From positions 7,288,465 through 7,352,464 of the forward strand of contig JACSVZ010000004.1 in assembly GCA_014706295.1 (NCBI GenBank): 64,000 nucleotides of DNA. Reading direction: 5' to 3'. Position 1 is the first letter of the stretch, and each line of letters begins with the position of its first letter. A program made the translations under genes and the position numbers. The stretch comes from Lycocorax pyrrhopterus obiensis. Taxonomy: Eukaryota; Chordata; Aves; Passeriformes; Paradisaeidae. The notes beneath the pieces were generated by a model. The model had not been told where the DNA came from. It did no database searches and was given only the letters and a program-made list of their open reading frames with translations. Shown here one piece after another: positions 1 to 12,200 of the stretch.

Positions 1-2300
1 CTCCAATGGAAAACCAACCTGAAAACAAAAAAACAAAAAAGGAGAGTGGTTTCCCTTCAGATCAACTTGCTAAACCAACTCCTCTCACAGCAATTTAACT
101 GCCAAGTTCACTGCACAGAGAGGGTTGGGGACACACTGCGAAGTTTTGGGCCAACTGGAGTCAGACTAACACATGCAGAATGCAGGCACAACTGGGGGAA
201 TTAGATGACAGGCATAAATACCCCCAAATTATTAGCTAAGCAGTGTCAATGTAGTCATGTATTCCCCTAAGTGTGGCAGGAGCTCGGAGACTTTCCAGAC
301 ACTTTGGTGGGTTTTTTAATACCCACAGAATTCTTGCTATATTCAGGTAAGATCCTTTATAGAGAATTGAGAGCTGGATTGCTGCCTGGCTTTAAAATAC
401 ATGTCCCTGATGTTGAAGGATGTTGAATTTTTCACAGAATAAGAAATGTCTTAGATATTTTTCTTAATTTTAGAACAGCTGTTTGGAGTCAGGTTGATGG
501 CCCTGATGACCCATCTGAACAATTACCCTAGTTACGATAATGTATGCACACAGTATTTCGACAAGAGTTTAGTTCATCAGCACAATTTAAACAGTTTAAG
601 GGTTTGAATTATGTTGCCTTGACTCAGCCAGCTCTACCTTGATTCCAAGCAATAAAAAGGGAACTTTTCTGTAGAAGGAAGTAGGTTTTTACAGTTGTTG
701 GCACTTAACTCCACATTCACTAATAAATTTTGGGCGATTACGGAAGGTCGTGCTTGGTTAGCATCCAGGCAGATCCTGGGCTGCTTCCTGCCAGTTCAGC
801 AGTGGAGGAGGCCACATTCCTGCCCTGGCAGCAGAGGAGAGGCTGCCTGGGTGACACACAGGGCAGCACCCTGCTCTGGGCAGGGGCCGTGCTGAGAAGG
901 GGCCGCTGGCAATCCCCACCTGCGTCATTGCCCTTTGGCGCATGTTAACGTGTCAGCACAAAGCAGAGCCACTTGAGAACGGCCTCCAGGGCAGTCCCAC
1001 GCTGAGCAGAGCCTAGAAAGGCCTGGGACCGAGGTCTAATAAAACAGGATTAGTGACAGGAATATTTTTATATGTTTATTTAGTTGATCAGAACAGGGTT
1101 TTGTGAGCAGCAGTCACTGCAGTGTTTGCTGCTTGATAAGGTTGAAAGTTTTATGTATGGATTTAGTTTGTTTTTTAAGGTCAGAAGAGTACTGGTACAT
1201 TTTCCAGGATTGTGCAGGCTGTGCTGAATCCATCCTGCACTGTGCTTTACCTCTGTGTCTTCAGAAAGGCATCTCACTTCCCTGTTTAGAGACATTCCGG
1301 AGCTGTGCATCCTCTAAGCAGGTCGCAGGTTGGTGTTACTCATTTCTTGTATGACATCATCAAAGAAACTTCATGGAAAACGAGCCTTCAGGGTGCTTGT
1401 GTGTTGGCTGGCTTTTCTTTTTCTTTCCCACTTTCTTCTGGAACAAACATCCCCTGTCCTGAGCCTCCTTTTGGGGCAGAGAGGTTCGGTATTGACCCTA
1501 AACAATTGATGCCTACCTCAGAATCCCTGGGTCATTGGAATTTGTTTGCAGATCACTGCCGTGTGCCCAGCTAGAGGTGTCTATCAGAGTCGCTCTGCAA
1601 GTGTACCTGTGTAAGGCTGTCTCCCTGTGAATTCCCAGTGTTGGCTAGCAGCATTTATCCCTTGTGGAGCACAGCTCAGGCTGTAGGAACTGAGTGCATT
1701 CACTAGGATGACTTGCAAGCAGATTGTTCCTTGTGTTAGTCTTGTTTGAGAGAGAGGGAATTGCTCGTTCCACACCGTGTTCGTGATCCGTTGTGTTCCC
1801 AAAGCACATCCCAGGTATTTTTGTCCTCTAACAATCTAAGCAATTCTATAAAATCCCTTTTGTCTCTCATCCCTGAGCACTCCAGGGAAATGGGGCACAG
1901 TATCAGCCTAACATGTAACTAGGACTCCTTGGCATGGTGATGATGGTGAGGATGATGATATAAAATAGCACAGCATCGAAGGAGCAGAGTTACTCCTCCA
2001 GGGGAGCTAGTCCATGTCTGCTTTCTATGGTGTTTGTTTTCTTTTAGTAGCTGCTGAGTTGTGCCATATCCTTGTCTTCCCATGCACTGTCTGATGTACA
2101 GCCAACTCAAATTAAAAGAAGAGCCAGTTTTCAGTTAAGAGCTTTTGTGAGTGGGTGTGACTTGACATAGAGACAACAAGTGAGTTAATAACAACTCGAG
2201 TTAATTATCAATGAGGAAAAGCCCTAAGTGTTTTCTTTAAATTAGGGAAAAACTCTACTCAGTGCCGTGTTACAGAGGACTGACCTTTTTCCAGCCAAAT
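1..2300. other. Non-coding DNA left of the CpG island
   Basis: No exon is recognised on either strand. It is probably REL intron (if REL exons 1-4 lie further left) or REL upstream sequence. Confidence 0.45.
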
Positions 2301-2399
2301 GCATGGCGGCACGAAAACCCCGGACTCATCTTGGAGCGAGAACCCAGAGAATCGCCAAATTCCAGGCAGTTTTTATCCGAGGGGATAAACTGGCTTTCC

Positions 2400-2830
2400 C
2401 TGGAGCTTCCCACAGCCTTAAGCTGCCCGCTCCTTTGCGACTGCTTTTGCGTACGAGCGTGTGCAGTTCATTTTTAGGCTCTCCCCCGCGCCCCACGCAC
2501 CTCAGCAGCGCGTCTGCATGCGCCTCCGCAGCGTTTCTTTCCTTTGCGTTCCCCTTTCCGCCCGCGGCCGCTGACCCCGCGGCCGCTCCGCGCTCGTCAC
2601 CATCTCCGCCGCGCCCCCGCCGCGCTCGCTTCCTGCCCACGCGCGCTCCCGTCCTCGCAGCTTCCTCCGGCGCCGCACCCACGAGAAGCCCCCCTCGCCT
2701 CTGACGCCGCTCGCCCACGGCGTCCCCAGGATCCCCCTCTGCACCTGCGCCGGCTCTGCAGCGAGTTCTGTGCGGCCGTGGACTACACGAGCGGCTCGTG
2801 GCGAGAATCCTTGGGTTGGGAAGGGGTTGA
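2400..2830. promoter_or_regulatory. Isolated CpG island upstream of REL exon 5
   Basis: Dense CpG (for example around 2480-2720, with two CGCGGCCGC-type runs) set in AT-rich DNA. No REL start exon was recognised in it. It may be an internal promoter, the promoter of a non-coding RNA, or the REL promoter if exons 1-4 were missed or are absent here. Confidence 0.6.
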
Positions 2831-3709
2831 AAGTGTCCACTGTAACCATCGCCTCGGACATCACAAGAAACTTTAAGCTTCTTTTCTTGTATTAAAACAA
2901 ATGTGCAACCCTCCAGCTAAATTCTGAAGTATGAAATCTTGGTAGTGGGAGTCATCAGCTTTTGAAGAGGCGCGGAGCAAACCCACTCGAGGGAAGCTGC
3001 GTGTCCTGATCGTGGCATGACTTCAGCACTTAGCTTTGGAAGGCCCTTTGTTCTTCTGTTCTCATGCAAATGCTCCTTGCTGCTTATGCCAAAATATGTA
3101 TGTTAATCTAAAGGACAGCCCCCTTCCAAATTGTTTAAAAAGGAAAATTACCAAGTAGCGAGACAAAAATGCTGACTTTTTTATTTTTTTTATGATAGAA
3201 ACTGCTAAAGAAAGGTATTAGGAATGTACAGAGGCTGATAGATACACTTGTTTAAATCTGTTTGAACTTTACCTTTCTCATATTGAATTTGAAACAGGAA
3301 AAGAAGCCAGAGAAACACTGTCTAGGCAAAACAAGGACTGAGTTTTGAAAGTTTTAATTTGTAAGAATTTCCAGTTCTTCCCTTGGCCAGGCTATTCGCC
3401 TTCCTTGCGTTTCTTTGTTCTGTAAACCAGGGAAATGCATCCATAGAAGTTTGGGCATTTACTGCCTGTAGATTGGCATCTGAATTTCAGTTGTTCGCAC
3501 TCATCAACTTCCTGAGTTTTTGCTTTTTAAAAAATGAGTGTTGCTGATGCACATTCTGTTTCAAGGTATGTGTAAAAGTTCATTTTTTTCCTGCTGAATT
3601 GATTGAAAATTACCTTTTTGTGGATCTCAGTGGAATAAAACAGGTGTGGGTGTATCAGAAGAAGCACAGTGCTGCCAAAGTCCTTCCCTCCCCTTGTTCC
3701 CAGCTTCAC

Positions 3710-4007
3710 CAGGACTCTTCATCAGGGACTGTAGTGATAGGACAAGGAGTAATGGGTTCAAACAGAAAGAGGGGAAATTTAGGTTGGATATACAGAGGAA
3801 ATTCTTTACTCTAATGGTGGTGAGGCATTGGCACAGGTTGCCCAGAGAAGCTGTGGCTGCCCTGTCCCTGGAAGTGTCTGAGGCCAGGCTGGATGGGGCT
3901 TGGAGCAACCTGGGATAGTGGATGGTGTCCCTGCCCATGGCAAGGGGGGTTGGATCTGGATGATCTTTAAGGTCCCTTCCAAGCCAGACCATTCCATGAT
4001 TCCATGA
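3710..4007 (+). mobile_element. CR1 LINE 3' fragment
   Basis: It holds the standard CR1 3' landmarks in order: AGTGATAGGACAAGG, GGCACAGGTTGCCCAGAGAA, CTGGAAGTGTCTGAGGCCAG, TTGGAGCAACCTGGGA, GATCTTTAAGGTCCCTTCCA, and the terminal 8-bp repeats ATTCCATGATTCCATGA. It is a 5'-truncated copy in plus orientation with a largely intact tail. Confidence 0.93.
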
Positions 4008-4547
4008 ACCTCTCTGGAAGTGCTAGTAGAAGGCTACACCAGCTGTGGCTGCAGCTTGGACATAGGCTGGGTCTGAAATGGACCTCCTGGGCACCAAGAG
4101 GGACCTGTGACTTGCACCCCATTTCCCTGCCTGGTTGAACCTGGTGTAAATCAGCAGCAGCTCTGGAAGAGGCTCTGCTTCCACTGATTCCCTCGCACCA
4201 GGGCTACCTGTCGTGGGAACCAGCTGGCTGAAAACAAGCCTTTTCCTCTTACCTTCTGGCAAGATTGTTCTGAGCCAGACCAGTTCCTTGATCTGATTCA
4301 CCACATGAGAGCTAAGCCAGCCTGAGCAGTGCTGGAAAGGTTGGGCAGAGCCACCTTTTGCAGCAAAACCTCTGGCAAGGACCGAGTTAGACTGCCCAGT
4401 TGGTATCAGGGCCAAGGGGGGTATCTTTGTACTCCAGGAGCAAAACCCTGGAGGCAAACCACCTCTGTGTCATCCCTTAAATGAAACTGAGCTCCCAGCA
4501 TATCCCTAAATTAAAAACCCTCATCTGCGTAAGAGAGAAACAACTCA

Positions 4548-4618
4548 TGATGATTATTAATGATGTGTGTTCCCCACACATGTGGGGAGTGATGTGTGAT
4601 GATTATTAATGATGTGTG
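4548..4618 (+). repeat. 22-base direct repeat flanking a palindrome
   Basis: TGATGATTATTAATGATGTGTG occurs at 4548-4569 and 4597-4618, and between them TCCCCACA-CA-TGTGGGGA (4571-4588) forms an 8-bp inverted repeat. The most direct reading is a 49-base tandem duplication, second copy incomplete. Confidence 0.8.
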
Positions 4619-7600
4619 ATCTCTGGGGTGTTTTAGCTTGTGGAAGGTCATTCTCTTTGACATCTCATGTGGGTCATGTGCCCCTGCAGCCCCTCAGTGA
4701 GAGGGGAAGGTCACAGTATGTCCCTTTGTAGGGTGAGCTGCTGCTCTCCACAGAGCCCTCTCTGACTGTGTCACACCACGCTTGCCCTGGAAGTTTCCAT
4801 GCAGGTTAAGTTGAGATGCTCAAGTGCCTCCAGCTCTGCCCACTCCAGAAGGCTGACATCATTAGCTGGGTGATGGGCTCTGTGTGAGGGATCTGCTGTT
4901 TGATCAGGTGTCCCATTATCAGTCAAAAAACCAAACCCTTGATCATTTCTCTTCAGTATTCAGAATAAACCTTCACTTTCCCTGAAGCATCGCCTTATGA
5001 GTGAACATCAGAGCCTTTAATCCCCCATTTATTTAATCAGATAAAAGGCATTTTATTGGCCTTGCTGGCTGTTGAAAGCTGTTGAAATACTAAAAAAACT
5101 ATAAAACTATAATTAGAAATTAATAAACAGGAGACCCGATATTATCAGCATCTTTAATTTTGTGTCCGAACTCGGGCTTGCACATTGGTGTGTTGAACCT
5201 AGAAAGTCTCCAGTTTTGTGTCACAGAAGCAAATCCAGCAGGTTCTCAGTGGAATTCAGTGGAATCCCAGTGGGGCATCTCTGGATTTTAGAGACACAAT
5301 CTTGGAGACAGGGACAACCCAAACCTAGTGCCTGTGGGCTGCCGGATTAGCCAGCTCAGGCTCGAAGGAGTTCACGATTTAGCTCATGTGGAGGGTTTTG
5401 CCCACACTGGGACTGTATTGGTCTCTTCCCATGTTATTAGACAATGGATAAGGGAATTATTTCCAAGATAATTATTTATTAAAGTTGGGCAATCAGCATT
5501 TTGTTCAGAGGAGTTGTAAACGGATTTATAATGAAATTATTTACTAGTTATTGTAACCCCTTTCCAGACGAACAGCAAATCCTCCCCAGATTTGACTGTA
5601 ACTCCAGGTACTCCTTTCGAAACCCTGTTGCCAGAATCTTGGTGAGTGGGGTTGGATTTCTTTTATCATGGTGCTGCTGGTATTTTTATGGATTTTTTGA
5701 CATCCTATTCCATATTTACCTTAGAGTTTTAGTTATTTTTAAATATTATTTTAATTTCTCTGTATTATTTCTGTGAGTTACTTCTGAAAGCTCCTTGTAA
5801 AGCTTACGAATAGTCCTTCATGTGCTCCTGTGTGCAGAGATAACTACAGTCAGAGGATTTCTGCCAGGTTAAGGCTATTTTTCGTTATTAGATTGGGCCA
5901 TCACAGGAACATAGCCAGGCTTTTGCTTGGGTTCCAGCTCTTTTGGCTGGATTCAGATGAAGACACTAAGGTGTGGTACCACACAGCGAGCAGCAGAAGA
6001 GGAAGTTGAACCCCTGCCAGAACCAGAGAACTTCTTCCCTTTTTGGTTTTTTGGTTCATGTGTTGTGTTGGAGCCTTTTTTTACCACACCTGCCCCCAAG
6101 GTGCCACGTTGGGTGACGTTTGTGCTTCACGTGTGGGATGCTCCCGGTTTCAGTCGAGCTGCTTGTGCGGAGCTCGTGGGGCTTGGTGCAGTGGCTGCTC
6201 CTCCTCTCCAGTACTTAGCGTTCCCAAAATCTTCGACGGCGTTTCCTAACTTTAATAACTTCAGGTTTGTCAGGTTTAACCCTGCCTGTTGTCCTCCTGC
6301 ACAGAAGTTGTTGGAATAACATGGAATGACACGACCATCCTCCATCCGGCCGTGCTCCCGGCATTACTCAGGGTGTTTGTCTGCCTCGGCTTTGTTTGCT
6401 TTTAATATTCCCAAGGTGTAAGCCAGCATCCATTCCAAGTTGGTGGCTGCTCTCAAATTGACTTCAGAGGGAGCAGAATTAGATGTTTGTTAAAAATAAC
6501 AACATTTTATTTTGTTTGGATGATTGTCTTTTGTGTTTTGAAATCGGTGAAAGCTGTGTGCTTCTTCATATGCGCATGGAATCTGGTCTCTTTTTTTTTT
6601 TTAAAGCATGTAATCACAAGATGGAGTTGCAGCTGTCTTGTTCTCCTTTTTTTTGCTCTGTTATGTTCTTCTTGTCTGGTTAAAAATAGCTCAAGAGGAA
6701 TCATTCTTGACTGAACACTTCCTCTTTCAAACTACAGATTTTTTTAAAATTCTATTAAATCGTTTATACAAACATGCAAATCAGGAGCAGTGGGTTTTGC
6801 TGCAATGGAATGAGCTGTACACAGTGATTCTGTCCCCTGCCATTCTTGGCACACCACTCCTGTGTCAGGTGTTAAACAGATTTATTGGGAATTTGCGCAA
6901 GTTTGTAGCATAGGAAATGATGTCATTGAACATTAACATTGCTAATTTTCTCCATATCTAGAGTATTTTTGCTTTTATAAAGTACTCTTAGGCTTTAGTC
7001 TGCTGTTACTTGTTTCTGAGGAAGAGCCGCATTTCCGTGTGGAAAACACAGAGCAGGACTGAGGCTCCTTTAGCGTGAGAGACAGACCTGGTTGCACAAC
7101 TACAGAGTCCTCACTTCTGGTTCAGGGTCAAAAGCCAGATCCAGATTTCGTGCTCAGCTTCCATCTGCAGATAGCTTACTCAGGCAAAGGTATTGAATCT
7201 CTGTGCTCAGTTTAATTGTGAAGAGTTTTGAGGTTTGACCACCCCTTGGGTCTCTGGAAGGATCGTCGTGGTCACCAATGGCTAACACAGCACAGGAACG
7301 TAAGCCCTGAGGTCAGGGCATGGATTAGAGCTGCTCTCCTGGTAGCCCTTCTGCATGGTGCACTTTGGAAAATGCACTTTCCGTTCTGTGTCCTCTGAAT
7401 CAGGTTGTATCAAGAGTTGGGCTGCAGAGTTGGCCAGATCCAAGTCAGGCTGAGGAGCTGTCTGTTCCAAACCTGTTTCCTAAAGATCCTATTTCAGGTT
7501 AGCAGGTGAACTGATGAAGTGCATTAAAGCATAAAACTTTGTGGTGACACAGTCTGCACCAGCCTGCAAAGTGCTCATGGGCAGAACTCCCCTGGGCCTC

Positions 7601-8475
7601 ACCACTTCTGAAGCTCACACAGTTGTTGCTTAGTTTTGTACTCGCTGCTGTATTTGTCTTGAAATATTGCAGATCACAGGCTTGTAAAGGGGAAAGGTGA
7701 CTTGATTTCCCTTTGCAGCAGAGACCAGGAGAAACTGATATTGAGAGCACCAGAAGGACTCAAAATGCCAGTGGAAAGTATTCTGAGCTCATCACACTTA
7801 CTATTTCACACTATCAAAAGGTAAAAGGAAGAAGTCGCTCAAGTGGGCATTGTGGAATCCCACTCGTGGCAAGGTGGAGACCCGAGCCAGTGATAAATGC
7901 TAAAGGTCAGAGCAGGCAATCTAATCAGTACAGTGTGGTCCCCAGACTTCTTATCACAGCCCTGTTTAATCTTCTGTTCTTGCAAGAGGCCTTTGAGAGG
8001 GAGGGGAGGGAGTGAATGGGGAGCTGGTGATCTGGTGACTTGGCACATGTTGGCTTTGGGTAATTGTGAGGAGTGTGGAACTGCTGAACTGCTGCTTGGA
8101 GGGGTTTGGGGAAACAGAAACACTCGCAGTCATTTTAATTATCGGTACTTCTACTTAAGTGAAATTAAATCAGTTTCTCATTTTTGCTAGCACTGAGTGT
8201 CGACATAATGGTTTAGTGTCAGACCTGAAAGGAAAGTGTCGAATTCAGAGGGGGCCACTCTTCCTGGAGTTGTCCATTTAGGTGGGAATACGTGAAATTT
8301 TCAGTAATGATATCCCAGGTCCTGTGTTTTGTAATTAAAATAAGGAGTGAACAAAATTGAAATGCTGAGTTCAGGTTATGCATTGCTGGGTTTTACACTG
8401 GGAGGAATATGCAAGGAAATGGATCCTTTCCAACAAGGGTTTCCTTCTTGTGTTACAAATCTGTATCCTAATGGA

Positions 8476-8501
8476 TAGTGGAGACTTCGTAGTCTCCACT
8501 A
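8476..8501. repeat. Perfect 11-bp inverted repeat (hairpin, loop TCGT)
   Basis: TAGTGGAGACT, loop TCGT, AGTCTCCACTA. Every position of the stem pairs. Confidence 0.85.
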
Positions 8502-8696
8502 ATCCCTGCTCTGAAAGGTACAGCGGTGACACTGGTGGTGATGGGGGGGGAGGTAGTTTCTGTTGTTTCAGCTTCATTCTTGCCCGAGGAGTTGCCTTCT
8601 GACTCTTTTTTCATTTCAGTTTCTAGAGGAAAATAATGATACCATGTCATGATACCATGTAGCCAAAGTCTGTCACTGCTGCAGAAATTCTTTCAT

Positions 8697-8712
8697 GGGA
8701 TCCTAGGATCCC
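8697..8712. repeat. 16-bp perfect palindrome
   Basis: GGGATCCTAGGATCCC reads the same on both strands. It lies 48 bases after a short tandem duplication of ATGATACCATGTC near 8637. Confidence 0.8.
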
Positions 8713-9087
8713 TTTGTACCAAAATATTTCTCTTGGACAACAGCGTTAATTTTGTAAATTTTATCATGCACAAAGAAGAATAAAAAATGACTTTTAACTA
8801 TGGATACATGAAACTGTTGTGGCAGGCAAGGTCAGGAAACCAGGCACAAGAAACAGCTGGAGAACTCGGACAGTTGAGCCCTGTTGAGTGCAGGGAGAGC
8901 GTTAAAGGCTTCAGTACGTTTGTTGTGAACGAGGAGTTAATTCATGCAGCCCCTGTCCAGCTGCCAGGGGCTACGGGCACGTGTGCCTGGGCAACACCAT
9001 CTCTTTTACTGGTGAGGATTCATCCCCAGTTTGGTAAAGAACTCCTGCTGGTTCTGTGACTGATCCGCAGTGTTGTCTGTCCTCCAG

Positions 9088-9228
9088 TGCCCGAGGAGCA
9101 GCTGCACAACATCGACGAGTACGACCTCAACGTCGTCCGACTCTGCTTCCAAGCCTTCCTTCCTGACGAGCACGGCAACTACACGATAGCCCTTCCTCCT
9201 TTGATCTCCAACCCCATCTATGACAACA
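9088..9228 (+). CDS. REL: REL coding exon 5 (human numbering)
   Basis: The exon is preceded by a pyrimidine-rich tract and AG at 9086-9087 and followed by the donor GTGAGT at 9229. It starts with the last two bases of a Val codon and reads VPEEQL...[10 protein letters not shown], a very conserved stretch joining the two Rel homology subdomains. It ends one base into an Arg codon completed by the next exon. Confidence 0.93.
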
Positions 9229-12200
9229 GTGAGTACCAGCTCAGCCACATGTCTTCTTTTTCTTCTCCCTTTTGTTTTTCTCTTTAGCTTGGGGTGAGAA
9301 ATGCCAGGTTTCTGCGATCTGTGCCAGTTCTGGGTCACTTCTGCATGACTGACACGTGGCAACTCACAGTGAGCATACATTCAAATATGGTCCCAGGGTG
9401 AAATGTTGGCCAGCCAGAGTAAGGATTGTCCATGGCATTCATGGACTCACACACAGGTGTGTTTCCAGCCCTTGTTCACACACAGCAGCAGTGATTGCAA
9501 GGAAAGGCCCATTCCTGATGTGCCAAGTGATTAAAGTGGTAGTAGTGAGATGGCTGATAGAGTAGTGAGATGGATGGCTGCCTCAAGGTTGATCTGTTTT
9601 CCAATGGAGTCCTCTGGAGCTTGTTTGTGCCCTTGAGGAATCTTGCCTTTGCCTTGTGAGGGCTCTGGAATGGGACTTGGAAGAGAGGTTTATCCCAGTG
9701 GGAAGCTGTCTTAAGGCCTTTCGTGTCCTGGTTGGTGGCTGCTTCACTGTGTAGGAGGGTAATGGGAGAGTCCTTGATCATGCTCCAGGAGGGTGCAGAA
9801 GTACATGAAATCCTTCTTGGCACTGTTTTCCACATTCCACAAAACTGGGTGTCTCTAGGGCATCGGCAGCTGAGGATTTTAGCCCTCAAGTGTGTGCTGG
9901 ACTCCTCTCTGGGAGCAGAGTAGCAAAAGAACTCTTAATCCTGGAAAACTTTCCTGCAGTGTTTTTCATTTCTGCAGCCTGAGTGTTTCTATGCTAAATG
10001 TTTGAGGTCCTTATTTTAGCAGAAACTACTGGATAAAATGAGATCTGCATTTCCTAAAGTTGTTAGGATTGTGTTGATGTGGGCCCAGCCATTGTGAAAA
10101 TGCTGAGTATGAACTCAGATGGCTCTGATATATTTAGAGTCCCCTCTAGAATGATCTAGAAGCTGGAACTGCGAGCTTTGTTACTGAGAACCCTTGCACT
10201 GAAATAATCAGGGCTGAGATAAAAACTGATGTACCAGATTTGCAGCTCTGCCTCAGATGCCATTTAGAAATGTGCCAAATCATGATTACTCGTCCTCGTG
10301 GACTGACGTCAGTCCCGGCACAGCCGCGAGAGGCCGGGGCTGAGGGCGGTGGGGGAAGCAGGGGCGGGTGCTGGGGGTGTCTGTGGGCAGCACTGGAGGC
10401 ACCCAAAACCCTCCCTGTAACGTAGCAGCCATGTAAATAAACCCGTGCAGAGCTGCGACCACAAATCGTAAAAAAAGGGCCTCGCTCAGTCTCAGGTCCC
10501 AGTTGCTTTTGGAGACATCAGCCTGGTTAGAGCTGCTCTGAGCTACAGCTGGGTTGTACCCTCAGGTGACAGGGACTGCAGGTTGGGCAGCCCTGAGCTC
10601 TGAGCCTTCACGGATCTGCTCGGATTAGGAGCAAAGAGATGCTCTGAAAATCAGCTTGGACGCTTCAAGTGTTTTCTTCACTTTCTCATCCTTTGTAATC
10701 TCCCCTTGCTTTGCGTAGTGTGACACAGAAGAATCAAACTGACATCACACAGGCAACCCCATTAGCAGAGGCTGCAAGGGTCTCAAATTCAGCACCTTCT
10801 GTTTCCAGATGCTTCTAAAGTTAACTGGTTTGGGACAGAAATTTCCCAAGTTGCATATCAAAAACTCTTGGGAAGAGTCAGATGAAGCAGCTCACCATTT
10901 CTGAGAAATGGGGTTGGGTAGAACATGTTGTCCTGCCCTTGTTGAAAACAATGTGATTTTCGGTGAGGAGCTCGTTTCTCTGGGGATTTGTCACCAGGGA
11001 CAAGTGGTGCAGGGGAGCGAGGAACAGGAATTGGGCAGGAGTTGAGGTGACAGGAGGTGAGGAACATCTCCCTCTGAGGCGGGTGCCGGGCTCAGCGCTC
11101 CTGCTGACAGCACGGTGGTGCATCCACATCTGCTGGCATTTGTGTGTGTTGATTTCCCTCATGAATTCCTTGTCTAAGGACAAAACAACAAACTCCAGTG
11201 AAGGAGACCGTCCCAAAAATCTGTTACAAGGACCTAAAGGGAACTGCAAGAGAGCTGGAGAGGGACTTTTCACAAGGGCATGCAGTGACAGGACAGGGGG
11301 TGATGGCTTCAAACCGACAGGGGGAAGGGTTAGATTGGGTATTAGGAAGGAATTCTTTCCTGTGAGGGTGGTGGGGTCCTGGCACAGGTTGCCCAGAGAA
11401 GCTGTGGCTGCCCCATCCCTGGAAGTGTCTGAGGCCAGGTTGGACGGGGCTTGGAGCAACCTGGGACAGTGGAAGGTGTCCCTGCCCATGGCAGGGGGAT
11501 TGGAACTGGATGATCTTTAAGGTCCCTTCCAAGCCAAACCACTCTGATTCTCTGCTATTGAGTGCCATTCAAGCACACAGAAGTGAAACAATGGTAAAAT
11601 TAGGCTTTTCCTCACAATTCTTAATTTACCCTTCCTGTGAAAAGCGCGCCATGACGCTGTCAGTCACATGGCCCTGTGCTGTTTCTGGGTTTGTTTTGTT
11701 TCCCCTCCCTTGAAGGGTTCTGATTCATTCAGCAAATGAAGTGGTGTGTGTCATGCAGTACATGAGGCTGTAGCTCCCACTTACAATAATGACAGTAATA
11801 ACTGCAGATGGTAACTACGTAATTGGGGTCTGGTGAGAGGTTACCAGGAACTCTGCTCTAGGTGTAGTCTGTGCTGTGCTGTACCTGTACTTGGGCAGGA
11901 ATTGGTTCAAACTGAGAGTCTAAAGCAGGTTTGTTTGGTTTTTGAGGTTTTTTTTTTTGAGGGTGACACTGTGAGCTTTGGTTTGTATCTCTTCTCTGTG
12001 TCTGGAACAGGGAGCCCGTGGTGGTGGAGCCTCATGGAGGATCAGTTTCATGGTGTCAAAGCAGCACCAGCTGGATCGTTCCAGGCATTTTAAATGTGTT
12101 TGGAGCTGCTGGTCCAGAATGGAGCCAGACACCACCAGGCAGAGCGTGGCTCCATCCAATTGGAGTGTCCCTTAGCCATGAGATTGTTTGGAATGCAGTG

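Larger units (their letters stand above)
2877..9087. other. Non-coding DNA before REL exon 5
   Basis: Searched by eye for the Rel exons encoding the N-terminal DNA-binding subdomain; none seen. It contains a CR1, a 22-base duplication with hairpin, a perfect 11-bp hairpin and a 16-bp palindrome, listed separately. Confidence 0.5.

Noticed and set aside
2267..2704. 145-codon frame through the isolated CpG island
   Set aside because: GC-driven openness on both strands, low-complexity Pro/Ala/Arg product, no match to the REL N-terminus.
4023..4457. 144-codon minus-strand frame after the first CR1
   Set aside because: No recognisable motif; next to repeat sequence, likely chance.
10878..11489. 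203-codon minus-strand frame in REL intron 5
   Set aside because: Runs antisense through the CR1 tail; a repeat shadow, not a gene.
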